Below are positions 24,633 through 32,670 of a stretch of DNA of 64,000 nucleotides, in pieces. The stretch comes from Nocardia vinacea (GTDB lineage Bacteria; Actinomycetota; Actinomycetes; Mycobacteriales; Mycobacteriaceae), in contig NZ_CP109149.1 of assembly GCF_035920345.1 (NCBI RefSeq), positions 434,001 through 498,000 on the forward strand, in the 5' to 3' direction. How positions within the stretch are numbered: the stretch's first letter is position 1; each line of letters opens with the position of its first letter. The position numbers and the translations under genes were made by a program. The notes below the pieces were generated by a model. It had not been told where the DNA came from and did no database searches. It worked only from the letters and a program-made list of their open reading frames with translations.

Positions 24633-25145
24633 CTAGCGGAACTGTGCCTGGCGTGCCTGGTCGCGAAGGTGATGCAGCTGCATTTCCCACTGCCCGGACC
24701 GGTCCTGGGTACGGGTGGCCTGATCCTCGGCCTGCTGGGCCAACTGGCTGGCCTGCTCGGCCTGATCCTGTGCCGACTGAGCCCGTTGGTTGGACTGGTT
24801 GGCCTCGCCTTGGGCCTGCTGGGCCTGGTTCTGCGCCCGATCGGCCTCGCCTTGGGCCTGCTGAGCCTGGTTCTGCGCCTGCTGGGCTTGTTGGCGGGCC
24901 TGCTGGGCCTGCTGGTTGGCCTGGTTGGCCTCGTGCTGGGCGATCTGCGCCTGGTGCTGGACTTGACGGGTCTGGTTCTGCGCCTGCCGGGCAAGGTTCT
25001 GCGCCTGCTGGGCGTACTGACGAGCGCTTTGAGCTTCCTGCCGCGCCTCATCGATCTGAAGCCGCAACGCCATCTCGATGTCCCGAAGGTTCTGGACGTC
25101 CAGGATGTCGCCACGCTTGGTGTCAGTGCTGGTTTCCTGAGCCAT
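24633..25145 (-). CDS. Gln/Ala-rich coiled-coil protein with regular heptads
   Basis: 170 residues. After a polar N-terminus ('MAQETSTDTKRGDILDVQNL') about sixteen unbroken heptads run from roughly residue 33 to 148, e.g. 'QAQNQAQQAQGEADRAQNQA'. Alanine occupies both core positions (spacing 4 and 3) and glutamine most others, predicting a long, closely packed alanine-core coiled coil rather than a leucine zipper. The end 'QWEMQLHHLRDQARQAQFR' is different. A 'ggagggaagctcat' site precedes ATG 25145. No family is recognised. It heads the operon with the DUF3467 protein and the 52-residue protein; a scaffold or filament role is possible but unproven. Confidence 0.7.
   Translation of the reverse strand: MAQETSTDTKRGDILDVQNLRDIEMALRLQIDEARQEAQSARQYAQQAQNLARQAQNQTRQVQHQAQIAQHEANQANQQAQQARQQAQQAQNQAQQAQGEADRAQNQAQQAQGEANQSNQRAQSAQDQAEQASQLAQQAEDQATRTQDRSGQWEMQLHHLRDQARQAQFR
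24801..24879. repeat. 42-bp tandem unit inside the coiled-coil gene
   Basis: A 37-bp stretch starting at 24801 recurs at 24843 with a single difference, giving a 42-bp (two-heptad) period. Weaker 21-bp periodicity extends over about 24740-25040. The repeats explain the growth of the coiled coil by unit duplication. Confidence 0.75.
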
Positions 25146-25637
25146 ATGAGCTTCCCTCCAAGAGTTGGTTGAGTGGACAGACTCGATTGACCGAACTCAT
25201 TCTGACCGAAGATTAGCAACCTGTCAGCAACTTCGCCGTAACATCAGAAATCGAGGTGAACGCACCGGGGCGATCCAGCCCCCAGTTGCGTTCGTTGCTC
25301 CGCAACTCGGCCACGGTCGCCGATCCAGGTATGACTTCACTGCTGATCGACGCGACCAGCCAGCATGATTGGTGCCATGCCGATCTACCGGCGCCCCCGC
25401 TCAGCCACGACGTGGTTATCCGCCGGTTGTGTCGATGCGTCGCATCGCCGAACCGTATTCGGGACAGTCGGTCGCTGGCACGGCGATAGCAAACAGGATT
25501 TGTTGATGCGGGCCAGTGCACTCCAGAACGTGACATCGCACCCCGAGGCCGCAGTGTTCGGGGTGCCTGACGAAAAGATCGTGGTCTCGGATTCCGGCCC
25601 ACGCAAGCGAGTTCGGAAGTGGGGCGCGGTAGCTGAG
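25146..25637. other. Intergenic region
   Basis: About 490 bp between the coiled-coil gene start and the aldehyde dehydrogenase stop. Short frames cross it, but none has a recognisable domain or a good start site. The coiled-coil operon promoter should lie near 25150-25250. Confidence 0.4.
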
Positions 25638-27071
25638 CTAGTCGATCTTGGCCATCACATGCTTGACGCGGGTGTAGTCCTCCAGCCCGTACATCGAGAG
25701 GTCCTTGCCGTGCCCGGACGACTTGAACCCGCCGTGCGGCATCTCGGCGATCAGCGCGGTGTGGGTGTTGATCCACACGCAGCCGAAGTCGAGCGCGGCC
25801 GACACGCGGAGCGCCCTCGACACATCCTTGGTCCACACCGAGGACGCCAGCCCGTATTCGACGCCGTTGGCCCACCGGATCGCCTCGTCTTCGTCGGTGA
25901 ACGACTGCACGGTGATCACCGGGCCGAATATCTCGTTCTGGCTCAGCCGGTCGGTTTGCCGCAGCCCGCCGATGACCGTCGGCTCGACGTAAAACCCGCG
26001 GTCGCCCTGCCGGTGCCCACCGGCCACGACCGAAGCGTGATCGGGCACCTCATCGAGGAAGCCGAGCACCCGCTGTAGTTGGTTGGCGTTATTGACCGGT
26101 GGCACCCAGGCGTTCTTGTCCTCGGTGGCCTTGCCGAACGTCGTTGTGGCACTGTCGGCCTGCTCGGCCAGCGCCGCGGTCAGATCTTCGGCCACCGACG
26201 CGTGGCCGAGCACGCGGGTGGCCGCCGTGCAATCCTGCCCGGCGTTGAAATAGCCCGAGGCCGTGATGCCCACGGCGGCAGCAGCGATATCGGCGTCGGG
26301 GAAAACGATTACCGGCGCTTTGCCGCCCAACTCCAGATGCGTGCGCTTGAGGTGGGATCCGGCCGACTCGGCGACCGCACGACCTGCGGCCAACGAACCA
26401 GTGATCGATACCATCTGCGGGGTCGGATGCGCGACCACCGCCGCACCGGTCACCCGGTCACCGGTTACCACGTTGAGCACGCCTGGCGGCAGGTGCTCAG
26501 CGGCCAGTTCGGCCAGCATCACCGTCGTCACCGGGGTGGTGTCGCTCGGCTTGATCACCACGGTGTTTCCCGCCGCGATCGCGGGAACAAACTTCCAGAT
26601 TGCCATCATCATCGGGTAATTCCACGGCGTCACCTGTCCGATGACGCCGATCGGCTCCCGGCGGATCCACGATGTATAGCCCGCCAGGTACTCGCAGGCC
26701 GACTTGCCCTCGAGTACCCGTGCCGCCCCCGCGAAGAATCGGATCTGGTCCAGCATCTGCGGGATCTCTGCGGCCAAAGTGAGGTGGTTCGGCTTGCCGG
26801 TGTTGCGGCCCTCGGCCGCAACGAGCGCGGCGGCGGCGTTCTCCACCTCGTCGGCGAAATTCAACAGCGCCTTCTGGCGGTCCGACGGCGTTGTGCGCTT
26901 CCAATCGCAGAACGCCCTGGCCGCCGCCGCGTACGCGTTGTCGATGTCGTGTTCGGTGGACACCGGGGCGGTGCCGTACTGATCGCCGGTGGCAGGGTCG
27001 ACGAGAGCCATCGTCGCACCGCCCACCGAGTCGACGAGCTTGCCGTCGATGAAGTTCTGGACCGCTACCAT
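25638..27071 (-). CDS. Aldehyde dehydrogenase, gamma-aminobutyraldehyde dehydrogenase-like
   Basis: A 477-residue NAD(P)-dependent aldehyde dehydrogenase. Landmarks are 'GVIGQVTPWNYPMMMAIWKFVPAIAAGNTVVIKPSD', 'SITGSLAAGRAV', the general base in 'LELGGKAPVIVF', the catalytic cysteine in 'FNAGQDCTAATRV' and 'EIFGPVITVQSF'. 'NAGQDCTAATR' and the overall pattern are closest to gamma-aminobutyraldehyde dehydrogenases of putrescine breakdown, though betaine-aldehyde-type substrates are possible. ATG 27071 has 'gaggagatgtc' upstream; the frame extends to 27161 without a better site. No partner polyamine gene is nearby. Confidence 0.82.
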   Translation of the reverse strand: MVAVQNFIDGKLVDSVGGATMALVDPATGDQYGTAPVSTEHDIDNAYAAAARAFCDWKRTTPSDRQKALLNFADEVENAAAALVAAEGRNTGKPNHLTLAAEIPQMLDQIRFFAGAARVLEGKSACEYLAGYTSWIRREPIGVIGQVTPWNYPMMMAIWKFVPAIAAGNTVVIKPSDTTPVTTVMLAELAAEHLPPGVLNVVTGDRVTGAAVVAHPTPQMVSITGSLAAGRAVAESAGSHLKRTHLELGGKAPVIVFPDADIAAAAVGITASGYFNAGQDCTAATRVLGHASVAEDLTAALAEQADSATTTFGKATEDKNAWVPPVNNANQLQRVLGFLDEVPDHASVVAGGHRQGDRGFYVEPTVIGGLRQTDRLSQNEIFGPVITVQSFTDEDEAIRWANGVEYGLASSVWTKDVSRALRVSAALDFGCVWINTHTALIAEMPHGGFKSSGHGKDLSMYGLEDYTRVKHVMAKID

Positions 27072-27222
27072 GACATCTCCTCGATTGCTCTGTTCAGTCG
27101 ACAACTTTCTGACGTGGAACGTTTCATCCGCCTTGTCTATGTTGGCGTAGCGTCTCGACAAGATCCGCTCGTTCGATCACGATGCGGCCGCTATTTAGCT
27201 CGGGCTCTTCGCGCGAGGTGAC

Positions 27223-27560
27223 ATGAGCGCGCAGCCGGCTTCCGGAACGACGCCAAGCACGCGGTTGCCCGCACTGGTCTATGCGCTGGCTACCGGCACC
27301 TTCTGGGCTACCGGTGCTGTCGTCGCGGCGGCAGTCGCCGGGCGCGAGCGCGAGCGCTGGCGGTGATGTCAGGCGGGTTGAGACTGGCCGTGGTCGCCGG
27401 GGTGCAGATCGGCACCTTCGCGGGGCAGTTCGCCGGTTGGAGTGGCCCGTTCTGGATGCTGGCCTGGCGGTCACGACGATCGCGGCGGTGTTGCGATACG
27501 CCCCTGTCACTGCCGGTGACGTGCCGAACCATATGTCGGAGTGGCCGCTGCTCGGCCGTG
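27223..27560 (+). pseudogene. Decayed MFS (DHA1-type) transporter
   Basis: The frame begins 'MSAQPASGTTPSTRLPALVY', then jumps from the first membrane segment ('ALATGTF') to material normally found around helices 3-4 ('WATGAVVAAAVAGRERER'), indicating an internal deletion of about 60 codons. A frameshift follows and the next frame reads 'VMSGGLRLAVVAGVQIGTF' and 'AGQFAGWSGPFWML'. A second frameshift leads to 'GLAVTTIAAVLRYAPVTAGD'. The remaining two thirds of the transporter are missing. The order and content match AraJ/SotB-like drug-efflux MFS proteins. Confidence 0.75.
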
Positions 27561-27664
27561 GTGTATGTGGGCCTCATCGCGCCGGGCTCACGGGTCGACC
27601 GCGCGGGCCTGCCACAGCGCCCGGGTGCTCGACTGGCACCGTCGTGGCAGGACTGCCGGGTTGG

Positions 27665-28546
27665 TCAGGCTTCGGGGATGGGTCGGCCGTAGGTTTCCAG
27701 GGTGATCGAGTCGGGGTCGGGGCCGCCGCGGACGCCGGTGTCGAGGGCATCGATGGCGGCGAGTTGGTCGTGGGTGAGTTCCAAGTCGAATACGGCGAAG
27801 TTTTCGGCGATGCGGGCGGGTTTGGTCGACTTGGGGATGGCGGAGCGGCCTTGCTGCAGGTGCCAGCGCAGCATCACCTGGGCGGCGGTCTTGCCGTGGC
27901 GGGCGGCGATGTCGAGCAGGGTGGGGTCGTCGAAACTGCGTTTGGCGGCGCCGCCGTAGGCGGTAATGCCGCCGATGGGCGACCAGGCTTGGGTGAGGAT
28001 GCCGTGCTCATGGTGCAGTTTCTGCAGGGCGGGCTGCTGGAAGTAGGGGTGGACCTCGATCTGGTTGACCGCGGGCACGACGCTGGCTTCGGACAGTAGC
28101 CGGTCGAGGTGCTCGGGCATGAAGTTGCTGACGCCGATGGCGCGTACCCGTCCGTCGTTCAGCAGTTTCTCCAGTGCCCGGTAGGCGTCGAGGGTCAGGT
28201 CGAAGCGGCTGGGCAGGGGCTGATGCAGGATCAGCAGGTCCAGCTGGTCGACGCCTAGTTTGGCTGCGCTCTTCTCGTAGGCGTGCAGGGTGGGTTCGTA
28301 GCCGTAGTCGCTGATCCAAACCTTGGTCTCGATGAACACCTGCTCGCGGGACAGGCCCGAGCGGCGGATGCCTTTTCCGACTTCGCGTTCGTTGGCGTAG
28401 GCGGCGGCGGTGTCGATGTGGCGGTAGCCCACGCGCAGCGCTTCGGTGACCGCGGCGGTGGTCTCCTCGGGGGCGGACTGGAACACGCCGAGCCCCAGGC
28501 TCGGCATTGTGACGCCGTTGTTCAGGGTGATCTCGTTTGCGGTCAT
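27665..28546 (-). CDS. Aldo/keto reductase
   Basis: A 293-residue NADPH-dependent AKR of the 2,5-diketogluconate-reductase/prostaglandin-F-synthase-like group. The catalytic tetrad is visible: D and Y in 'DTAAAYANE', K in 'IETKVW' and H in 'LLILHQP'. NADPH contacts are in 'AIPKSTKPARIAENF'. It reduces aldehydes or ketones to alcohols in the cytosol. The promoter region faces the XRE regulator at 28725, whose intergenic palindromes suggest control of both. Confidence 0.88.
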   Translation of the reverse strand: MTANEITLNNGVTMPSLGLGVFQSAPEETTAAVTEALRVGYRHIDTAAAYANEREVGKGIRRSGLSREQVFIETKVWISDYGYEPTLHAYEKSAAKLGVDQLDLLILHQPLPSRFDLTLDAYRALEKLLNDGRVRAIGVSNFMPEHLDRLLSEASVVPAVNQIEVHPYFQQPALQKLHHEHGILTQAWSPIGGITAYGGAAKRSFDDPTLLDIAARHGKTAAQVMLRWHLQQGRSAIPKSTKPARIAENFAVFDLELTHDQLAAIDALDTGVRGGPDPDSITLETYGRPIPEA

Positions 28547-28648
28547 ACCCCCACGGTAGGGAGGCCCCGGATCCGGTGACAGTCACCACCGGTGCCCCCT
28601 TTGCAGCACCCCGGCGTGCTCTCTCGTGTATACCCGGTACGCCTTTGC

Positions 28649-28674
28649 GACAGGCCTGTCACCTGCGTTGACAG
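28649..28674. promoter_or_regulatory. Palindromic operator candidates between AKR and XRE genes
   Basis: GACAGGCCTGTC (28649-28660) is a perfect 12-bp palindrome; it overlaps CTGTCA-N7-TGACAG (28656-28674), whose right arm contains a TTGACA -35-like hexamer (28668-28673). They lie 50-75 bp before the XRE regulator start. Confidence 0.5.
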
Positions 28675-28724
28675 GTACTGGCAGGAACTCCCGAGCGGGT
28701 GACGGTCGGGGTTACGGTCGGGTC

Positions 28725-29639
28725 ATGGACCTTCGAGGTGAGGTGGCGCAGTTCCTGACCGGGCTGCGGGCACGGCTGAGTCCCGAGCAGGCCGGGGTGC
28801 CGGTGCTGGGCGGGCAGCGACGCGTTCCCGGGCTGCGCCGCGAGGAGGTCGCGCAGCTGGCCGGGGTGAGCACCACCTACTACACGCGCATCGAGCGTGG
28901 GAACCTGCGCGGGGTTTCCGACAGCGTGCTGCGGTCGCTGGCGCGGACCCTGCGCATGACTGAGGCCGAGACCCAGCATCTGTTCGATCTCGCCCGCGCC
29001 GCCACTGGCACCCGCTCCACGGGGCGGGTGCGTCCGGCGCCGCGGGTGCCGCAGCGTGCGGTGCAGCTGATGGATGCGATGACCGACGTGCCGGTGGTGA
29101 TCCTGGGCCGCCTCGGTGAGGTGCTGGGTGCCAATACCTTGGGCCAGGCGTTGTTTCCCGATCTGTTCCCCGAGCAGGGGCCGCCGTTGAACCACACTCG
29201 TTACCTGTTTCTGGACGAGCGGGCCCGCCGGTTCTACCCGGACTGGGAACACAGCGCCCGCCAGGTCGTGTCGGCGCTGCGTCTGCTGGCCGGTCAGGAT
29301 CCGGGCGACCGGGCGCTGACCGCGCTGGTCGGGGAGCTGGCCACCCACAGCCCCGAATTCCGCACCTGGTGGGCTGGGCACACCGTGACCGTGCATGCCG
29401 GCGGCACCAAGACCCTGCACCACCCCGTCGTCGGCGAGCTGACCGTCGCCTTCGAAACGCTGACCCTGGCCTCGGCGCCGGGAATCCGCATCATCACCTA
29501 CCTCACCGACCCCGCAACCCCCTCGGCCGACGCCCTGGACATGCTGCGCAGCTGGGTCGCCACCGAGCACACCCCCTCTGCCTCCGATGCCCCGGCGGCA
29601 AACGCGCTCGACCGGCAGCAGTACCCACCCCACCCATAA
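28725..29639 (+). CDS. XRE-family regulator with MmyB-like ligand domain
   Basis: A 304-residue regulator. The helix-turn-helix spans 'VPGLRREEVAQLAGVSTTYYTRIERGNLRGVSDSVLRSLARTL' (about residues 28-72), and the C-terminal PAS-like MmyB domain carries 'VVILGRLGEVLGANTLGQALFPD', 'NHTRYLFLDERARRFYPDWE' and 'HHPVVGELTVAFETL'. Such regulators usually control a divergent oxidoreductase, here the aldo/keto reductase at 27665 and perhaps the downstream flavodoxin-SDR genes. ATG 28725 is taken because the conserved domain begins there. Confidence 0.88.
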   Translation: MDLRGEVAQFLTGLRARLSPEQAGVPVLGGQRRVPGLRREEVAQLAGVSTTYYTRIERGNLRGVSDSVLRSLARTLRMTEAETQHLFDLARAATGTRSTGRVRPAPRVPQRAVQLMDAMTDVPVVILGRLGEVLGANTLGQALFPDLFPEQGPPLNHTRYLFLDERARRFYPDWEHSARQVVSALRLLAGQDPGDRALTALVGELATHSPEFRTWWAGHTVTVHAGGTKTLHHPVVGELTVAFETLTLASAPGIRIITYLTDPATPSADALDMLRSWVATEHTPSASDAPAANALDRQQYPPHP

Positions 29640-29852
29640 CAGCGGGCCGGCAACTCGAACTCGGGGACGACGGTCGCCGGGGCCCGGATGGCGCCCACGG
29701 CGACAACCGCGCCGGGCCTCGCGGCCGGCTCGACTCTGTCGCGACTTCGACAGGTCGCGCCCGCAGCGAGCAGCTGGGCCGCCGAGTGCCTTCGGGTGCG
29801 CTGGCTCGTACTCCGCGCCTGTCCCGTCCTCCGCACGGCAGAAAGGACTCCG

Positions 29853-30532
29853 ATGTCTGGACCGCTCGATCAACCGATCGCCCGGCGGGCCGTGCTGGCC
29901 GGTGGGCTGGCAGCGGCGCTGGCAGTGAGTAGCGCGTGCGCTTCCGACACTGCCGGGCCCGTGGCTTCTCCGGCACCACCGAAGCCGCTCCCGGCTCGGG
30001 GCGGACGGGTGCTGCTGGCCTACTTCTCCCGGGCGGGGATGAACTACCACTACGGCGGGCGCCTGCGCCTGGAGGTGGGCAACACCCAGGTCTTGGCCGG
30101 GCTCATCAGCGCGCGGATCGGCTGTGATGTGCATCGGATCGACCCCGTCGAGCCTTACCCCGACGATTACGAGGCCACCGTTGCCCGCAACGTGGATGAA
30201 CAGGACAGCAACGCCCGTCCCGGCATGCGAACTCGCTGGACTCGATCGCCGGCTACGACACGATCATCCTGGCCAGCGGTATCTGGAACGTGCGGGCGCC
30301 GATGATCATGACCACCTTCACCGAGCGCTACGACTTCACCGGAAAGACCGTCCTGCCGGTGACCACCTACGCCGTCAGCGGACTGGGACGCACCGAAACC
30401 GACTACGCCGCCTTCTGTCGCGGCGCGGTCCTGGGCGAAGGGCTGGCCGTGCGCGGGGAAGAAGTCGACACACCCGCCACCGCCACCGCCACGACCCGCT
30501 GGCTGCAGCAGGTCGGTCTCACCCCCGCCTGA
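29853..30532 (+). pseudogene. Exported flavodoxin lipoprotein gene with frameshift
   Basis: The frame opens with a twin-arginine, lipoprotein-like signal: 'RRAVLAGGLAAALAVSSAC'. It continues as a flavodoxin ('GRVLLAYFSRAGMNYHYGGR', 'LAGLISARIGCDVHRIDPVEPYPDDYE'). Near 30225-30230 the reading shifts by one base; the other frame resumes 'NSLDSIAGYDTIILASGIWN' and runs through 'FTGKTVLPVTTYAVSGLG' to the stop at 30530. Restoring one base would give about 227 residues of normal flavodoxin. It is either a true frameshift or a sequencing error; the start has a good 'cagaaaggactccg' site. Confidence 0.75.
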
Positions 30533-30666
30533 AGCTCGAGAACATCGCCGCCGGCGAGGTCGAACTGACCGCCGACGACCTCGCCGAGCTGACCGCGGCC
30601 GCCGAGAAAGTCGAGATCCAGGGCGAGCGCTACCCCGAACACATGCAGCGCTGGATCAACCGCTGA
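30533..30666 (+). pseudogene. C-terminal remnant of a second aldo/keto reductase
   Basis: Directly after the flavodoxin stop, an open stretch encodes 'LENIAAGEVELTADDLAELT' and 'VEIQGERYPEHMQRWINR', which is the typical last 45 residues of Tas/YajO-like aldo/keto reductases ('...vqG.RYpe'). The other roughly 280 residues are absent, so this is a deletion scar joined to the flavodoxin gene. Confidence 0.65.
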
Positions 30667-30734
30667 CCACCCCGACCCACCCGGCGGCCTGTTACCCACC
30701 AGCCCGTCCCCAAACATCGACAAGGAGCACCCCC

Positions 30735-31466
30735 ATGACCACACCCATGACGGGCCGCACCGCCGTCATCACCGGCGCCTCCTCCGGTATCGGTGAAGCC
30801 GTCGCCCGCGCCCTGCACGCCGCCGGCTACCAGGTCGCGCTACTGGCCCGCCGCACCGACCGCATCCAGGCCATCGCCACCGAACTCGGCCACGGCGCGA
30901 TCGCCATCCCTGCCGACGTCACCGACCGCGCCGCGCTCACCGCCGCGGCCGAACGCGTCGGCGACGAGCTCGGCGGCGCCGACATTCTGATCAACAACGC
31001 CGGGGTGATGCTGCTGGGCCCGTTCTCCCCCGACCAGCGCGAGGACTACCGCCGCATGATCGAGATCAACCTGCTCGGCGCCATCACCACCACCGAGGTC
31101 TTCCTCGACCAGATCCGCGACGGTGGCGGCGACATCGTCAACATCTCCTCGGTCGCCGGCCGCACTGCCCGCCCCGGCAACGGCGTCTACGCTGCCACCA
31201 AATGGGGCCTCAACGGCTGGTCGGAATCCCTGCGCCAGGAACTGCTGCCCGACGTGCGCGTCACCCTGATCGAACCCGGCGCAGTCGCCACCGAACTGCC
31301 CACCCACATCACCCACACCGCAACCAAAACCGATGTCGAACAGCTGTACAGCCAGGTACCCGTCACCGCTGCCGACATCGCCGAAGTCATCGCCTTCGCC
31401 GTGCAACGACCCAGGCACCTGGTCATCAACGAAATCCTGCTCCGCCCCGCCGCACAATCCCTTTGA
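30735..31466 (+). CDS. Short-chain dehydrogenase/reductase (YdfG-like)
   Basis: A 243-residue classical SDR with the NADP motif 'AVITGASSGIGEAVARAL' followed by 'ARRTDR' (basic residues favouring NADP), 'DILINNAGVMLLGPF', 'IVNISSVAGRTARPGNGVYAATKWGLNGWSESLRQEL' (Ser-Tyr-Lys) and 'PGAVATELPTHI'. It resembles YdfG-type and clavaldehyde-dehydrogenase-type enzymes that reduce hydroxy acids or aldehydes. 'acaaggagcacccccatg' gives a strong start. It follows the broken flavodoxin/AKR genes in the same direction. Confidence 0.88.
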   Translation: MTTPMTGRTAVITGASSGIGEAVARALHAAGYQVALLARRTDRIQAIATELGHGAIAIPADVTDRAALTAAAERVGDELGGADILINNAGVMLLGPFSPDQREDYRRMIEINLLGAITTTEVFLDQIRDGGGDIVNISSVAGRTARPGNGVYAATKWGLNGWSESLRQELLPDVRVTLIEPGAVATELPTHITHTATKTDVEQLYSQVPVTAADIAEVIAFAVQRPRHLVINEILLRPAAQSL

Positions 31467-31730
31467 CGAGAGCACATCCGCCGCACCACTCGACACAACC
31501 GGGCAGTGGCAGGACTCGGAATGTCTACTGCCCTGGTTGAGTGGCAGCAACAACCCGTCGCCTCATCGGACCGTCGAGTAGGAAAGATCTTCCGGCACAG
31601 CCATATCTGCGATGCGACGGCCCGGCAAGACCGAGTTCCCTGAAGCCGGGCACGATTTCGAACGGGAAGCTGCCCCCTGCCGGTGCTGATTGATGGTTGG
31701 CGCCACCTAATTCGCGTATCGGGTGCAACC

Positions 31731-31805
31731 TCAGGCCTGTACGTCGTCGAGCAGCCTTTCGAGCGCGTAGAAGTCGGCGCTAGCGACGCAGACCGATGTG
31801 CTCAT
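31731..31805 (-). pseudogene. Truncated third gene of the phaC-phaZ operon
   Basis: An ATG overlaps the phaZ stop (ATGA), the usual sign of translational coupling, and opens 'MSTSVCVASADFYALERLLD' before stopping after 24 codons. The 'DFYALERLL' element resembles the N-terminus of some acyl-CoA dehydrogenases, but the piece is too short to be certain. The 264 bp beyond it to the SDR gene hold nothing recognisable. Confidence 0.4.
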
Positions 31806-32659
31806 GACTGCTCTTTCCTGAATCTCTCTATGACGGGCACTAATTCGGTGGCGTTGGTGATGAGGTCGACGTGGCCGCCACCGTGCAGATGGACTGTCGA
31901 ATGCGGGAGCAGTCGGCGCATGATGCGGACGTTGGCGATCGGGATGATCGGATCGTCGGTGCCCGCGATGATCAGCGTGGGCTGCCGGATGAGCGGCAGC
32001 GCGAAGATGCTCGTCCACACCGATCCGGCCAGCAGTTGGTGCAGATAGCCGACCCGGGACCCGGCCATCAGCTGTCGATCGAACAGTTGCTCGACGATCG
32101 ACGGATCGGTGCGGACGGAACCGCCGTAGAGCTCACCGGCGATGGAGGCGGCATAGTGAGGGGCCAGGAATCGCCGTGGTGTCAGCATTTTCAGCAGTGC
32201 GGTCGGTCGCCCCGGCACCATGACCACGCCGGTGCCGGTGGACACCAGGACCAGCGTGCGGCAACGCCGCGGATGCTGGAAGGCGAACTGCTGGGCCAGC
32301 GCACCACCCCAGGACAGTCCGAGGATATCGACGCGCTCACGGATACCGAGTTTGTGCAGTAGCTGCCCGAGCACGGCGGCCAGATACGGAAATCCGTACG
32401 GCAGTGGCGAATCCGGTGATGCGCCGGTACCCGGCGCGTCGAACCGGACCACAGTGGTCGCCGGATCCAGCTGTGCGACAAGTGGATCGAGTACTTCGAG
32501 GCTCGCGCCGATACCGTTGCACAGCACCAGCGGCACCCCCGTTCCCCAGCGCACATGCACCCGGATCTGCTGGCCGAGCACGGCGATGAGGCGCTGTTCG
32601 ACATAGGTGACCTGCTCCGGCGCACTCATCGCGGTCCGCAGTTCGAAATGCTCTGTCAT
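31802..32659 (-). CDS. phaZ: Intracellular PHA depolymerase-like hydrolase
   Basis: A 285-residue alpha/beta hydrolase. 'YVEQRLIAVLGQQIRVHVRWGT' at the start and 'GLSWGGALAQQFAFQHPRRCRTLVLVSTGTGVVMVPG' around nucleophile S116 are characteristic of medium-chain-length PHA depolymerase PhaZ; 'IAGTDDPIIPIANVR' supplies the acid and 'HGGGHVDLI' the histidine. It would release hydroxyalkanoate monomers from storage granules. It starts 11 bp after the phaC stop, so the synthase and depolymerase are made together. Confidence 0.8.
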   Translation of the reverse strand: MTEHFELRTAMSAPEQVTYVEQRLIAVLGQQIRVHVRWGTGVPLVLCNGIGASLEVLDPLVAQLDPATTVVRFDAPGTGASPDSPLPYGFPYLAAVLGQLLHKLGIRERVDILGLSWGGALAQQFAFQHPRRCRTLVLVSTGTGVVMVPGRPTALLKMLTPRRFLAPHYAASIAGELYGGSVRTDPSIVEQLFDRQLMAGSRVGYLHQLLAGSVWTSIFALPLIRQPTLIIAGTDDPIIPIANVRIMRRLLPHSTVHLHGGGHVDLITNATELVPVIERFRKEQS

Positions 32660-32670
32660 GCCCGGCCTTT

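Noticed and set aside
24740..25040. CRISPR-like repetitive pattern
   Set aside because: The repeats are coding heptads without spacers; there are no cas genes.
24357..25172. Plus-strand Leu/Gly-rich frame that looks like a membrane protein
   Set aside because: It mirrors the CAG/GCC heptad repeats of the coiled-coil gene on the other strand; that gene has the proper start site and operon context.
26079..27221. 380-codon plus-strand frame opposite the aldehyde dehydrogenase
   Set aside because: Shadow of the dehydrogenase gene; His/Arg-rich without motif.
28659..30134. 491-codon minus-strand frame
   Set aside because: Antisense of the XRE regulator and flavodoxin genes; low-complexity composition.
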